Shown here: positions 47,641 through 59,341 of the stretch, one piece after another
Layout of the letters: every line of letters starts with the position of its first letter
How positions within the stretch are numbered: position 1 is the first letter of the stretch
Source of the DNA: Gymnorhina tibicen
Taxonomy: Eukaryota; Chordata; Aves; Passeriformes; Artamidae
Assembly: GCA_013399875.1 (NCBI GenBank)
Contig: VXAZ01003887.1
Coordinates: 1,283,855-1,347,854 of the forward strand
Direction: 5' to 3'
DNA: 64,000 nt
The notes under the pieces: model-generated
Databases searched by the model: none
Seen by the model: only the letters and a program-made list of their open reading frames with translations
Told to the model about the DNA's origin: nothing
Translations under genes and position numbers: made by a program

Positions 47641-49106
47641 CTGCTGCATAAGGGCAATTGCTTTGTGAAACACAAAAAAATCCTATAGATGTCAGGATAA
47701 AAAGCAACTTCCTAATCTTTTTCCTTTACTATTGATAATAACGTCAATGTTCTTCTCACAAAACCAAAAAACCCCAAAGCCCTCATGCTACAGCTTTGTT
47801 AAAGGACCATGTTTAAAACCTGAGGACTCTGCTAAGTTTGCAGATGCATGGCAAACACATCAGGTGTATATGCAGACCACGCTTTACGTCAGTATATACA
47901 CAATGTCAACAGATACACACCAGCTGAGGAACTGATATAAGCATATGTTTAAATCTCTGAAGAGAGAGACCTAGACCACAACAGAACTGTAGGAGAAGCT
48001 GTTCCCTCTCCAAAATGGCACTGTGTAGGAAGAAAATGCTTTTTGCTATGTTAAAACAGCTCCACATTCTTCCTTCTTGTTTTTCTTATACTTTCAAAAC
48101 AAGACTTCTATACAGAAGGGTGCAGGCAGAACTTAATACATTAAAACATAAACAGTTTTCACCTCAGGAGCAGCCGCAGATCAGCTTGTGTATGGTGGCA
48201 CTGAGCTTGCAAAACTCGCTCAGACGAACTCCCAACTACGCACACCAGCAGTTTGCCAGAGAAAGGCTATTGAAGCCTTTTATAGCCATTCAAGCAACAA
48301 AAGGATGCCCCTCTATACACAATCATCATAGCCTGGCTTATCAAAGCACTCCACGAGTCTTACTGCTCAGCATCCTTATTTTTTAGCAATTATTGTTCTG
48401 ATGAGTAACCCTTGGGCAGTGTCCAAGAATAAGGGGAATTTCTGCTGCGGGATGCCTTCAGTACTCCTCCTCTGCTAAGTGAAGCAATAAAATCAGTGTG
48501 TGAATGTGTACAGAAACAACACAACCCACCTCCCTTCCAAAGAGGTCACAGGATGAAAAAGCAGCCCATCTGGGAGCTGCCTCTTGGGTGTCTCAGACTA
48601 AGTGATGCACCATGTAGAACTTAAAGCAGGCAGCTTTACCCTGCCTACAGGTACCTGTGCATCAGCCAGCCTTCCCTGAACCAGCCATCCAAGCACAGGA
48701 AAAGGAGCTGGTCCTGAAGGTACATTTCAGGACCAATGCTGAGTTTTAGCTTTGATGCAGCAAGAGGTGAAATTCAAGGGTATCTGTCTACAGGGTTGCA
48801 AAAGCTGCTAACTAGATACTAACTCGGAACTAACCAGGAGATAAAAAATCTTATCATGGTCCATGCTGACAACTAAACCACTGTTTGGCCCCAGATGAAT
48901 GAATATAATACTTGACAAGAGCAATTGGAGATTAATGGTCTGTAACTGCTTGGCTACCTTGCACTCTGTAGGGTCAAGTACATTAATGTCAGTAGAGAAA
49001 CAGTTTGTCTCAACCCACTGCTAGCACTACAAGGACCCATGAACTTGGAGATACGAGGGCCAGGCTCTCAGAGCCACCTTCTGTCCCTAAGGTCTAGTGG
49101 TGGCCA
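47641..49106. other. Non-coding interval, nothing recognised
   Basis: Chance frames only; the longest is 123 codons (plus, 48015-48386). Confidence 0.5.
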
Positions 49107-49136
49107 ATTCTCATGAGGAAGATTCTCATGAGGAAG
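49107..49136 (+). repeat. 15-bp perfect tandem duplication
   Basis: ATTCTCATGAGGAAG occurs twice in tandem without mismatch. Confidence 0.95.
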
Positions 49137-50716
49137 AGCAGGGGGACTTTCATTCCCCCAGAGCACACTGCGGAGGGATATCCTGGCATGTGCCACTGCA
49201 GGATTGTGACTGAGGCAGGAACTTCAGGGCAGCAAAGGCAGCAGACATGAGAGCAGGTCACTCTGCTCCCACCAGGGCTGGGATGGAGGCAGCCCAAGAC
49301 CCAGACAACCACAGACAGTCCCCTGACCCCATCTGTTCTTTGCTTGGCACACCTTCATACAGGAAAGAAATACAGCCAAAATTTTCCATTGTTCTTGGTC
49401 GCTGCATTTAACTGCAAAAAATCACTGCTCTGACATTTGCAGAAATATGCCTGTTGTTCTGCTTTCCAAATCCAGGGTATTTCCAGGGGGCTCAGGACCT
49501 GACTCCTGAGCAGAGGCCAGGCTCACTGGAGCACCTGCGCTCACCTCCGAATAACTGATGTGCTCAGGCCATACAGTTGCAACATTGCAACTAACAGTTC
49601 TCAAACAGTTCTCAAATCTGGACACACATAAGCCCATACAGAAACCCCTGCTCTGCCTGAATTGTGGTTAGCAGATTATTTAGCCCCTTTATCTAGGAGG
49701 AAAAATAAACCACAGATAATCTGGAGATTAAACCAGAACGACTATTCCTGAGAAATTGCTTTCTGGAATGTATAGTGAAGAAAAAAAAAAGTGTGTAACT
49801 TATACAGCTCTTAAGGGAAAAATGAATATGCCAGTTGACCTTAAAAGAGTCCAGTAGAAGTGCTGAGTACAATTTTAAGCACAAGATGCTGAGCCTTCTT
49901 CAAACCCCTTCAGATGAACCTTTACCTCTTGGAGGTAGCAGAAAATACGTTTGTGAGACCATTGTTCATATGCATATTCTGGGTGCAGGCAGGAAAACGT
50001 TGCATTACCCTATGCTGAATCTTTGAACAACGGAACAGTTTGAAATAATCTGTGAATCCTCTTACCCCCTGTTCCTCAGTTTCTCAAATATGTTTCTCAA
50101 GTATGCAAAGAAAGGCCAGAAGGCAGGGAGAGGGAAGGATGACCCTGTGGTGTCTCAGGGCTCACCTTAATACACACACCAGACAATTAGTTGCTTTGAT
50201 ACAATGGGAGCAGGAGCCACAAGAGCCAGAACATCCTTCCACACTCAGCATATGCTTGGGATGTGTGTTTTGGCCACAGAGGTCATACAGCTTTCAGAGA
50301 TGCTCCTGGCACTTGAAGAGGGGATGTTCAGCATCCTACCAACTCCTCTCAAGTTCCAGGGCTTCCCACAGGGCCAGCAGTCACAACTCTGCTACAGTGA
50401 CCAAAGTTCCCCAGCAACTCTGGTTACTCCCCTCCTTGCTATGGCCAGCAACATTCCTTAAAGAGGACCTGAAAGGAGCTCCAGACATGTGCTGTAGGTA
50501 TCAGCCTCTAAAACATCGCTATGGAGTACACTGGAGCAAATATATGATAGAGAGCATCTGAGGGAGAAACAGCAGGTAAAAAGTGGCAGCCTACAAATGC
50601 ACCTTTTGACAAGTTTTACTTTGCAGTCTCCTCAGTCAAAAAACCCTTCAGCCTACCTCTAAGAGCAGTGGACCACTGGCCATGAGTGGCCATGAAGTAA
50701 ATGGGGGTTTCTGTAT
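49137..50716. other. Non-coding interval, nothing recognised
   Basis: Contains a 169-codon plus frame (50052-50561) of mixed, domain-free composition that overlaps another 85-codon frame on the same strand. Confidence 0.45.
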
Positions 50717-50778
50717 CCAGTATCAATCTTTCTCCCCTTTGAATCCTCCAGTACCAATCTTTCTCCCCTTTGAATCCT
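50717..50778 (+). repeat. 31-bp tandem duplication, one mismatch
   Basis: Two adjacent 31-bp units (50717-50747 and 50748-50778) beginning CCAGTATC and CCAGTACC are otherwise identical through GAATCCT. The near-identity implies a recent duplication. Confidence 0.95.
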
Positions 50779-53700
50779 CACCTGACTTCACATACCACCC
50801 CACGGCAGCAAGCTCCTTGGGGCAAAAACCCTTCTCTCTGTGTCTGCAGGATGTACACTGCGGCCAGCCCCGAGCCTCACAGTGCTTCAATACTACCAAT
50901 GCTACGGCAAGGTCCACCATGGCTGTTGGACTCTCAAGTGCAAAATCAACTCTGTCTAGCCAGAGAAGAGGAAAAAGAGACCAAAACAAAACCCCAAGCA
51001 CATTAGTCACTGTTAACTGTTCTTTCCAGAAACATAACATTGAAGGGATTTCATGTATTTCCTGGCAGGGAGATTTTGTGGTGGCTTATAGCTAAGATCA
51101 GCAAGAAATCCTTTGAAATACACATATATACACATTAAAACTTGAGTATTTTACCTTTCCCCTCAAAAGCAATTGCTGCTGTCAAGTACACCCTTCTATT
51201 ACGGCCACATGTTCTGCTTAAGAATACCTAATCAGAAAAATATTCAGAGGTATTTAATCAGGTTTTTCTTTTCTCTTTAATGACCTAATGTTTTGGTTTG
51301 CAACTGCTGCCAACTCATGCTGGGTAGAAATTTAGTACTGTCAGCATTTAATTATTATTTTAACACAGATTTCTCTACCTTCCTACAGTGAAGAAATAGC
51401 TAGAAAAAATGCTGCTACGAGCAGCTTTTTAAGCCATTAGACACCATCCTTATTATTTAGCCACGCTGGAAATTACCATTCAAGGACACCCAGATGCTCA
51501 CTCTGCCATCCCCTGCTAGGGCAGATGCTCCCCAGTTTGCAGCTCCACAGCCAACCAGAGGGACAGTGTCCAAGGGACAACCTGGAGGGACTGCAAATAC
51601 CCTGCCCTGGAAGCTTACCAATCTGGGATACGGCTCACCAAAAGATGTGCCAAAGAGCTGAAACACAGAGCACCTGGTTGGTGTTGTATCTTGGGACATA
51701 AATAACAAATCAGACTGGTTCTTTTTGTCAGCTTAAAATCCATTTTCCTATTTTTTCCTCTCCCTCTCTGAAACTAATAAACTCAATTCTGTAACCTGCA
51801 ATAGGCTACAGGGGAAATACACGTGATGGTCTGCTGCAGACTGCATGACAGGTTTGCTTCATTCACTCAGTGGGAGGAAAAAAGACCCAAAAAACCTGGT
51901 TCCATGAATTTCAAAAGAAATCAAGAGCCGAGCTCACGGTAAGCTCCCAGCATCACGTAAGTGTTGCACTGCGGTGTTTTGCAGACAGGACAGGTGCATG
52001 GAGAGTTCTCTTCCCACTCCCAGTGAGTCTGGTGAATGCCTGCTCCCTCCTCTCCTCCTAAAAAGCAGGATTTAAGCTTCGGCCCTCACAAAAACCATTG
52101 GAGAAATGAGCCTGCAGCAAAGCAGGGCTTGTGACAGCAAGTGTTAAATGGTGCAAAGAAGGAAGGGCTGTGAGGACGCACGTGGATAACTCTATCTTCC
52201 AGAGCGGATAGAATAGTCAGCCACACACTTATTAAAACAAGCATTAGTCTGTGATAGCAATCTAAGATAACACTAAGAGGTCTGTCACCCAAGGTAAAAA
52301 AAAAAATAGAGGCCAAAACCGGATGCCATTGCTGGACCTGTGTCTATAGAAACCATATTTAACCTTAGCAGAGGATCCAGCTACACAGGTGACTCTTTAT
52401 TTGAGAAACACAAGCACCCTGTTTGGTGTATGCTGACCTTTGCACACAGTCACACTCTTATTTAAAACAGAAACATGTATATGGAAAAAGACAAGAATGG
52501 AGGTTAGCAACAGGGAGGTAACAAATGTCTGCAACAGGGAGGTAAAAATTTCATTTCTCTGATGGCAAAGCAGGGCTCTCTTACACAGCTGGTAGGAATG
52601 AAGCATTGCTCTTCTCTACCTGAAAAAACGAAGTTGTGGATATGCGATTTTAAATCCAGATGGTCCATCAATGGAACTTAACTGTGATGAATAAAGAGGC
52701 AGCTATTTCATCTGCTTAACATCAACTCTTCCCACAGTGCATTTTATAAGTCACATTCCTAGAGCAAAGGGCATGTGCTTAAGAAGCCACATACAAATCC
52801 AGTTTTGCAGGGTAAAAGAAAGGGAAATAGTCTTGGTCACTGAGAGTATTTGAATGTTACTCTGTTAGGCTGTGCATTGCATTTGACAGAGCTAGCAAAG
52901 GAAATGAGAAATGATAACTGATAGTGCCCTGATTAGATCAGCCACCTTGGGAAAGGTGCTGAAGCAAAGATATTTCACTAAAATAAGGAGAATCCTGGGA
53001 ATAGATTTCTGGCAAGTGATCGCAAAGGAGATATGGCCAGAATTAGAAATGGATTTTGCAGGCAGATAAAATGTAATAGAAGGCAGCTCAAAATGATATG
53101 AGGACCTACAGAACTACTATAAAGTTTGTTCGCAGATATTTAACATGTAGAGATCCTAGAAAGACTTAACTTCAAAATACACTTGCTGTGTTATTAACTT
53201 TAATGTGCAGAAATAAAACAATGTTGTATTAAAGCTCTCTAGCAAAAAAGGAAGCTGCCTTCTCCCCAGTTATCCACCTCTGACTTCTGTGGAGTTGCAT
53301 TACTTTATACAAGATAGAAGTAGAATGGGAATATCTTCTTGGGCTTCTGACTGACAAAGATACATGAAAATGTATATTTCATTATTTTATCTTGAAGGAA
53401 ATCGTTTTATTAATGATGGATAACTATGGGCAGTGGTAATTAACGTAGTGTAATAAACTCCTTATATGCATTTCTATAGCTTAACCATGTTTCCTTCTTC
53501 TGAAGCTCATAGACAAAGCAGTTCTTTAGACTGATACTTAGGCATTTTAGGGGGGTTAGCTTTACTAGCTATTAAAAAAAGTCTTCAGTGATCCTGCTGT
53601 CCACATCTGTCTGTTTGCTCCTTAAAAAGTTTAGCCAACTAAATATAAAGACAACTATGTTCTTGCAGTTCTGTACAGCATGGTGGCCAAGACAGAGACC

Positions 53701-54589
53701 TGATGACAGTAACTCAGGGAAAGGCTGCTACCTGTGTTCAGTCATAGACATCAGAGTTCACCACCACAAGACAAGTGTGTTGACAGCCCATCTTCACTTG
53801 CTCCTGTAGTGTCACAAGACTTTGAGATCAGTCCACAGGCTTATGAGACTGCAAGTCAATAAAGACCAATACAATGCTCCCAGGAGCCTGAGTCTGGCCC
53901 TCTGCTCCTCGCTTCATTGGCCGGTAAAATGCTGAATTTTGCACAAACAAGTAATGGATTGTGTGTTGTTCAGAACAAACTAAAGCTATCACAGTTACAA
54001 CAACAAAAATCTATGCTGCAGCACACCTGTGTATTATGAGATCTTCTCATCCACTGGCTCCAAAGAGCCACATGTGCATCACTCACGCTGCCAGAATGGG
54101 AACAGTCACATAAATCACCTTTGGTATCAATGAAAGATGCACTTGACAGAGCAAAAATGTCTGAGGAACAGCCAAATACTAACACTTTACCTACCACTGG
54201 GATACAAGTTAGTGATAACCATTATCACCATCGCTGTATCAGTGACGGCAGTGGAGCATCAAATTCTGCATCCACAAAACCACGGGCAACTGCCACTGCA
54301 TCCCTAGGGAATTCCCCCAGAATACACAAAGGTGGAGTTGAAATATAAACTATTTACATGATCAAATGCTAAGCTATTTGCTGAGGCAAAATCTTCACTG
54401 AAAACAGCTAGGACTATCACAATCAATAGATTTTGGCATGAAAAGGGACAAGCTTCAATTTTTGCCAGCGTTCATGCCCACACTGGCACCAGAATGAATG
54501 ATTTTCCAGAGTGCCATGCTGCTTACTTCAACAGTTGTAGAAGATAAGGCGCTTCCTCACCTACAGCTGTTGCACCTAGGCTGAACCTC
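50779..54589. other. Non-coding interval
   Basis: AT-rich from 51.1 kb on. No frame exceeds 105 codons once past 51.1 kb, and none has a recognisable domain. No dated repeat was found before the CR1 at 54590. Confidence 0.5.
52507..52545 (+). repeat. 15-bp direct repeat, period 24
   Basis: GCAACAGGGAGGTAA at 52507-52521 recurs exactly at 52531-52545. Confidence 0.9.
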
Positions 54590-55378
54590 TTGTCCCTTGC
54601 ATTTGGAAACAACCAATCCATGTCAGATCCTGCACCTGGGATGGGGCAACCCTGGATGTAGAGGCAGACTGGGGAATGAGAGGCTGGAGAGCAGCGCTGT
54701 GGAAAGGGGCCTGGGGGTCGATGGCAAGTTGAACATGAGTCTGCAGTGCCCTGGCAGCCAGGAGGGCCAATGTGGAGTGTCCTGGGGGCATCAGGCACAG
54801 CATCGCCAGCTGGGCAAGGGAGGGGATTGTCCCCTCTGCTCTGCACTGGGGCGGCCCCACCTCGAGTCCTGGGGGCAGTTCTGGGTGCCACAACATAAAA
54901 AAGCCATCAAGCTGTTTGAGAGCATTCAGAGGAGGGCCACAAAAATGGTGAAGGGCCTTGAGGGGAAGCTGTATAAGGAGCAGCTGAGGTCACTTGGTCA
55001 GTTCAGCCTGGAGAAGAGGAGACTGAGGGGAGACCCCACTGCAGTTACAACTTCCTGTGAGGGGGAGAGGAGTGGCAGACACTGATCTCATCTCTGTGGT
55101 GCCCAGTGACAGGACTGAAGGAATGGCCTGAAGTTGTGTCAGGGGAGGTTTAGGTTGGATATTTGGAAAAGGTTGTTCACCCAGAGGGTGGTTGAGCACT
55201 GGAACAGGCTCCCCAGGGAAGTGGTCACAACACCAAGCCTGACAGAGTTCAAGAAGTGTTTGGACAACACATTCAAGCACATGGTGTGACTTTTGGGGCT
55301 ATTCTGTGCAGTGTCAGGAGCTGGACTCCAATTATCTTTGTGGGTCACTTCTGACTCGGGATGTCCTATGGTTCCCAG
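54590..55378 (+). mobile_element. CR1 LINE 3' end, sense strand, 5'-truncated
   Basis: A plus-strand frame from 54597 retains the CR1 ORF2 C-terminus at 54876-55034. It includes LFESIQRRATKMVKGLEG and FSLEKRRLRGD, both diagnostic of CR1. After the coding part come CTGAAGTTGTGTCAGGGGAGG, then GGAACAGGCTCCCCAGGGAAG, and a 3' end reading GACTCGGGATGTCCTATGGTT, the degenerate CR1 terminal repeat. About 790 bp of a roughly 4.5-kb element remain, which is the usual 5' truncation. The frame is broken after 55034, so it is inactive. It is the best-preserved LINE in the window. Confidence 0.92.
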
Positions 55379-57539
55379 CACTAGCACTCAAGAGCCCCCA
55401 TCAAAGCAAAGCTCTACTTTTGAAATAAACCCATCTCTCCAACAGCCCAAGAACTGAATATTGCTGCCTTCATCATCATTGTTTTCAATGAGTGAGAGGT
55501 GGGAGGGAAGTTCCTGTCAACATTAATCAATATTTAGGTGGTTTCCTGCCCATTCATTCATGTGCTAAAAGTGTTTTTGACAGTAAGAAATCCACTGAGT
55601 GTAAGCAGGCCAGCAGCAGCTGCTTGAGAAATGCCAATAATACTGTGCATACCTTCCAAATTTCCCCAATGTCCCTATGTTATTAGCGGGTGACAGGAGC
55701 TTAAATAAAGCATGTGAAACATGAAAGCAGGACAAATGATTATATTGGTATAGAGACTTCTATACTGGAGCAATTTTTGCGCCAAATACCTTATATCAAC
55801 CGTAGGTTTTTGGGGTCAGGAAGAAAATAGCTTTTCTACACTATGTCTTTGAGAGAGCAGGGTGCTCAGAATCCCTGCTGCTCTGTGGTCCCAGCTTGTC
55901 TCCCCACAGAACTAGCAGTAGCTAACAGTAGCAAGCAAGATTGAACACAAACTCAGAAGAAAAATTACTATAAAAAAATTCTGCTCCAGATTTCAAAGCA
56001 TGTCCTGAACTGTCCACATCACACCATGATCGGGCATCCTCATTTGAGAAGAGAGCAAAAAAAGCAAGACGGGAGGAAGCCTGGCTCAAATAAACCAAGC
56101 GCAGACCATATGGGGAGTGGGCAGAATCCACCGGCTTGGGACATAACCCTGGAAGGGAGAAAGGGCAAGTGGGCAAGACATACTATTCTCAACATCAGCA
56201 TAGCAAAGGCTGTTTGATGCAGCTCTTTGAAGAAAGATAACACTGCTTTTCGGATAAAAAAAAAGCCTTTGTCACTACCATTGTAAAATTATACCCTTAA
56301 AAAGGGGCTTGGGGGCTATATACTTGTGCCTGGCCCTCTCATCTGCTCCATTCCTTCAATGGAACAGGCACAAACCACCAGATAACCTGATCCTACAGCC
56401 ATGGTCTCTAATCAGCCTGGGTGACAGCTGAGAGTGCATGGCCTCCTTGTCAGCCCGCTGGGAACCAGAACAAGGCTGCTGCAGGAGCACACACCGGTCC
56501 TCCACCTCCTGGCAACTGCGCCCAAACAGGAGCAGGCCCTCGGATTCCCAGCTGCAGACAGGCACTGCAACAGGGGAGCTACTGCTTTCCGGGGAGAACC
56601 CACATGAGTGACCCATGGTGAAAGGCTTCACATCTGTTATTGTGCCTCCAAGTCCACCACATCTTTCCTTGCTTTCTCCAGGAGTCATCTCTCAACCATT
56701 TTGGCTTCAAGATGCTTAGCCTTTTTTCTCAAACTGCTGCAATGGCAGCTTTCCATACAACTAGGAAACAAAGAAATCATTCCACTTGGAAAGCCAAAAT
56801 GCTTTCTGTTTCTAAAGACACTGAATTTTCCACCTAGGCTGGCTGCTTCTGAGGTGCTGGACTGGGAGATCACCAGAGTCACTAACAGGGAATGGGGATT
56901 TCCCCACCTGTCAGAAATGGTACCCCGGCCTCAAAAAATCCACAGAATTTTTAAAACACACTTAACTTTTCACTGTTCGTGCTGGATTGTTCAGGGCCTT
57001 TTTTTCTTGTCTTGGTATGATTAAGTTGGTCCCATTTCCAGTCAGGCTGTTTCCAGTTGTTCCACTGGGCCCCAGGACTGTGAATGGCTTACGGTTGCTG
57101 CAGTAATGAGATGGGCTCATGAACAAGGGTGACCATCCTAATATACATGCCTAATTTCTACATTTTTCCTCTTTTTTCCTATATTATAATGTCATTTTTC
57201 CCACATTTTACCTAATTTTTTCCAGTCTGTGTTCTCTTCCTCCTTGCACAAAGCTACTATGTCCCAAGTGAGATCTCCTGTTCAGCCACAACACAAACTG
57301 AAGCTGCAATATTTCTCTCAGATCTTCTTCATCACAACCCAGCCCTGCTCTTGCCAGACGTGGCAGACCAGCAGGAATCCATCTGCTGCCTCCCCTGCTC
57401 CCCTGCACCCACAGGTGGTTCAGCACTGCCCCACTCCCTGACCTGGGGTCTAATATCTGGGGTACAGCAACTGCAGCTACAATGCTGGCATATTTAATCA
57501 GAACACTGCGACTTCCAAGCACCTCTGAATTTCCTGAGC
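55379..57539. other. Non-coding interval, nothing recognised
   Basis: Chance frames only, the longest being 138 codons (plus, 56608-57024), with antisense frames of 65 to 110 codons overlapping. Confidence 0.45.
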
Positions 57540-57730
57540 AACAACGTGACTGCAGCCTGCCCCGGGATCCCAGCTGCAGCAGGCACAGCGCCCAGCTGGG
57601 GGTCCCCAGGGTAAGCTGGGGCTGACAGGGCCACGTCACCCCAGAAGAGCTCGGCGCAGAGCTCGGCACAGCGCAGCTGCGGCAGCACCACAGCGCAGCG
57701 CCCATTAGTGACGCTGCTGTGACCACCCCC
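57540..57730. promoter_or_regulatory. CpG-enriched patch
   Basis: About a dozen CpG dinucleotides in 190 bp, with ACGTCACC and several GCGCAG units, amid AT-rich DNA. Two minus-strand frames run through it, one of 199 codons (57208-57807) and one of 65 codons (57494-57691). Neither has a recognisable domain. A regulatory patch or a decayed GC-rich exon are both possible. Confidence 0.25.
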
Positions 57731-58179
57731 AGGACATTAAGGTCTGCTGCACCATTACATGAGACTACTTTGCAGTAACAGAAGTGAGGAGGGGAAAAAT
57801 TAGACATACCAGTGAGGATGAAGCTTATTTACGGTTCAGCTTTTCAAAGTTTACTAACTAGTAGAAATTATTCACAGCTCGTGTCTTTAAAGAAGTCACT
57901 GTCATTCCCTTTCTGTTCTTAACCCTAAGTAATTATTTTATGGTTCTGCTATTCCTCCTTTCAGACTGAAAGACATTTGTCCGATCTTGGCTTTGTGAGA
58001 TGTTGTCTTCTTCATCCTTGTCTAGTGATTGTTCTGTACCTCCATGTCCTCTCCCCCAGCTCCTGCTGTGGCCTTAGTCTTGGTCTGTTCCACATACCCT
58101 CCACACCCTGGGCATGATCTTATTCACTCTGACACCAATCCCTACTGCGCCAATGCGAAATGTACTTTCTGTCACTGAC
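57731..58179. other. Pyrimidine-rich interval
   Basis: The right part (58000-58180) is CT-rich and may be more of the L2-type LINE that begins clearly at about 58180, but I could not align it. Confidence 0.4.
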
Positions 58180-58755
58180 TCTCCTCTCCAGCCAAGCCCA
58201 TCTCTCAGCCTGCCTTGCCACCTCTTGCTGGGCATCTATCATCAAATCAAACCCAACATAGCTGTAATGGACCTTGTGATCTTCCTTTGCTTATCCAACC
58301 TCTCTATCCCTTCTGGACAAACTTCCACCCTCCCTGTTGCCCAGGCCTATAACCTCTTCCAGTTCCACTATTATTCACATCCTCACTCTTCTTGTAATAT
58401 CACCTGGCAGACCATCAGGTGGTGTAAGTCAGTGCAATTCCACTAACTCAAATGGCATTATACCAATTTACAAGAGATGAGTTTCTGTCCTGGTGCCACT
58501 AAAAGCAAATATATTCTATTTGGCAAGTAAAAACCTTCAGCCAGTTCCCTCAACATCTCCCGTATTTACTACTGTGATCTCTTGCCCTCTGGACTCCCAG
58601 CAGCCACACTCTTTTCAAAACATGACTCCTCCTGAAATTCTTACGTGTCCCTTAGCTCTCCAATGCTCCCAACCCAGAGCATTCCCTTCCACTCTCCAGC
58701 CCTGTGTATCTACCCACTGCCCACTCCTAAGCCAGTGCTTGGCTTCTTAAGCCTT
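58180..58755 (+). repeat. L2-type LINE ORF2 remnant, interrupted
   Basis: The plus frame reads KPNIAVMDLVIFL at 58249 onward and GQTSTLPVAQAYNL shortly after. These match in order the L2-family pattern 'NxSKTELLIF ... TLPVxQAxNLG'. After an interruption, the same frame resumes at 58561 with RIYYCDLLPSGLPAATL, the equivalent of the family's DYCNxLLxGLP signature. The CT-rich sequence continues to about 58755. A palindromic repeat sits in the gap. Stops, including one at 58447, make it dead. Confidence 0.6.
58415..58490. repeat. Ancient amniote palindromic repeat, copy 6, inside the L2 remnant
   Basis: GGTGTAAGTCAGTGCAATTC, then CACTAACTCAAATGGCATTA, then TACCAATTTACAAGAGATGA. Same plan as the copy at 12982. 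It lies between two recognisable pieces of LINE ORF2, so it probably inserted into the LINE. Confidence 0.5.
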
Positions 58756-59254
58756 CTGAATACACCTGAAATAATCTGGTGTGTTAACACTATTTAATTA
58801 ACAAATCATTCACTAATTCAGAGATTTATTTTATGATAGAGAAAAAAAGAATTTAAAAAAAGGAAGGAGAGCCACCATGAAAGCCGAACACCAATTTCAA
58901 ATTCAGACACAATTAAAAATCCATGTTTAACAGAAGGTGGGCACGCCTGCAAATGTGTGTACTGAATCACCAAGATTACACGAAGTGTTACATGTTATTT
59001 GTGCCCTCCTAACACCAAGCACTGTGCTATCCCAGGTAAGCTGAAAGTTTCATAACCATTTTAACACCAGTATAAATCTCTGCTTAAGCCAAACATGCCA
59101 CAGTATAAAATGATGCAATGGATACCACAATAACACCCCGTGTCTTCACACTCTCTAGACCACAGGGTGAAGTTTTGTAATGGCTGGAGACTTGGCACTT
59201 AGTGGGTCTGACCTAACCACTGCAGCTATCTTTCTATAAATATTTCCAGTTTAT
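58756..59254. other. Non-coding interval, nothing recognised
   Basis: AT-rich, with an A-rich run near 58840-58865. Confidence 0.5.
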
Positions 59255-59341
59255 TAAAAAAACAAAGACCCCACCAAACAAAAACAAACAAACAAACCAA
59301 AACCACCACCAAAAAAACCCCCCAAACCCACCAAAAAACAC
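59255..59341 (+). repeat. A/C-rich low-complexity tract
   Basis: About 87 bp nearly lacking G and T, with AAAC, CCAAAA and ACCACC units. Similar in kind to 31445-31562. Confidence 0.9.

Noticed and set aside
50052..50561. 169-codon plus-strand frame
   Set aside because: Mixed composition, no domain, no promoter, and a competing frame on the same strand.
54523..54896. Minus-strand frames of 106 and 122 codons
   Set aside because: Antisense shadows of the CR1 element at 54590-55378.
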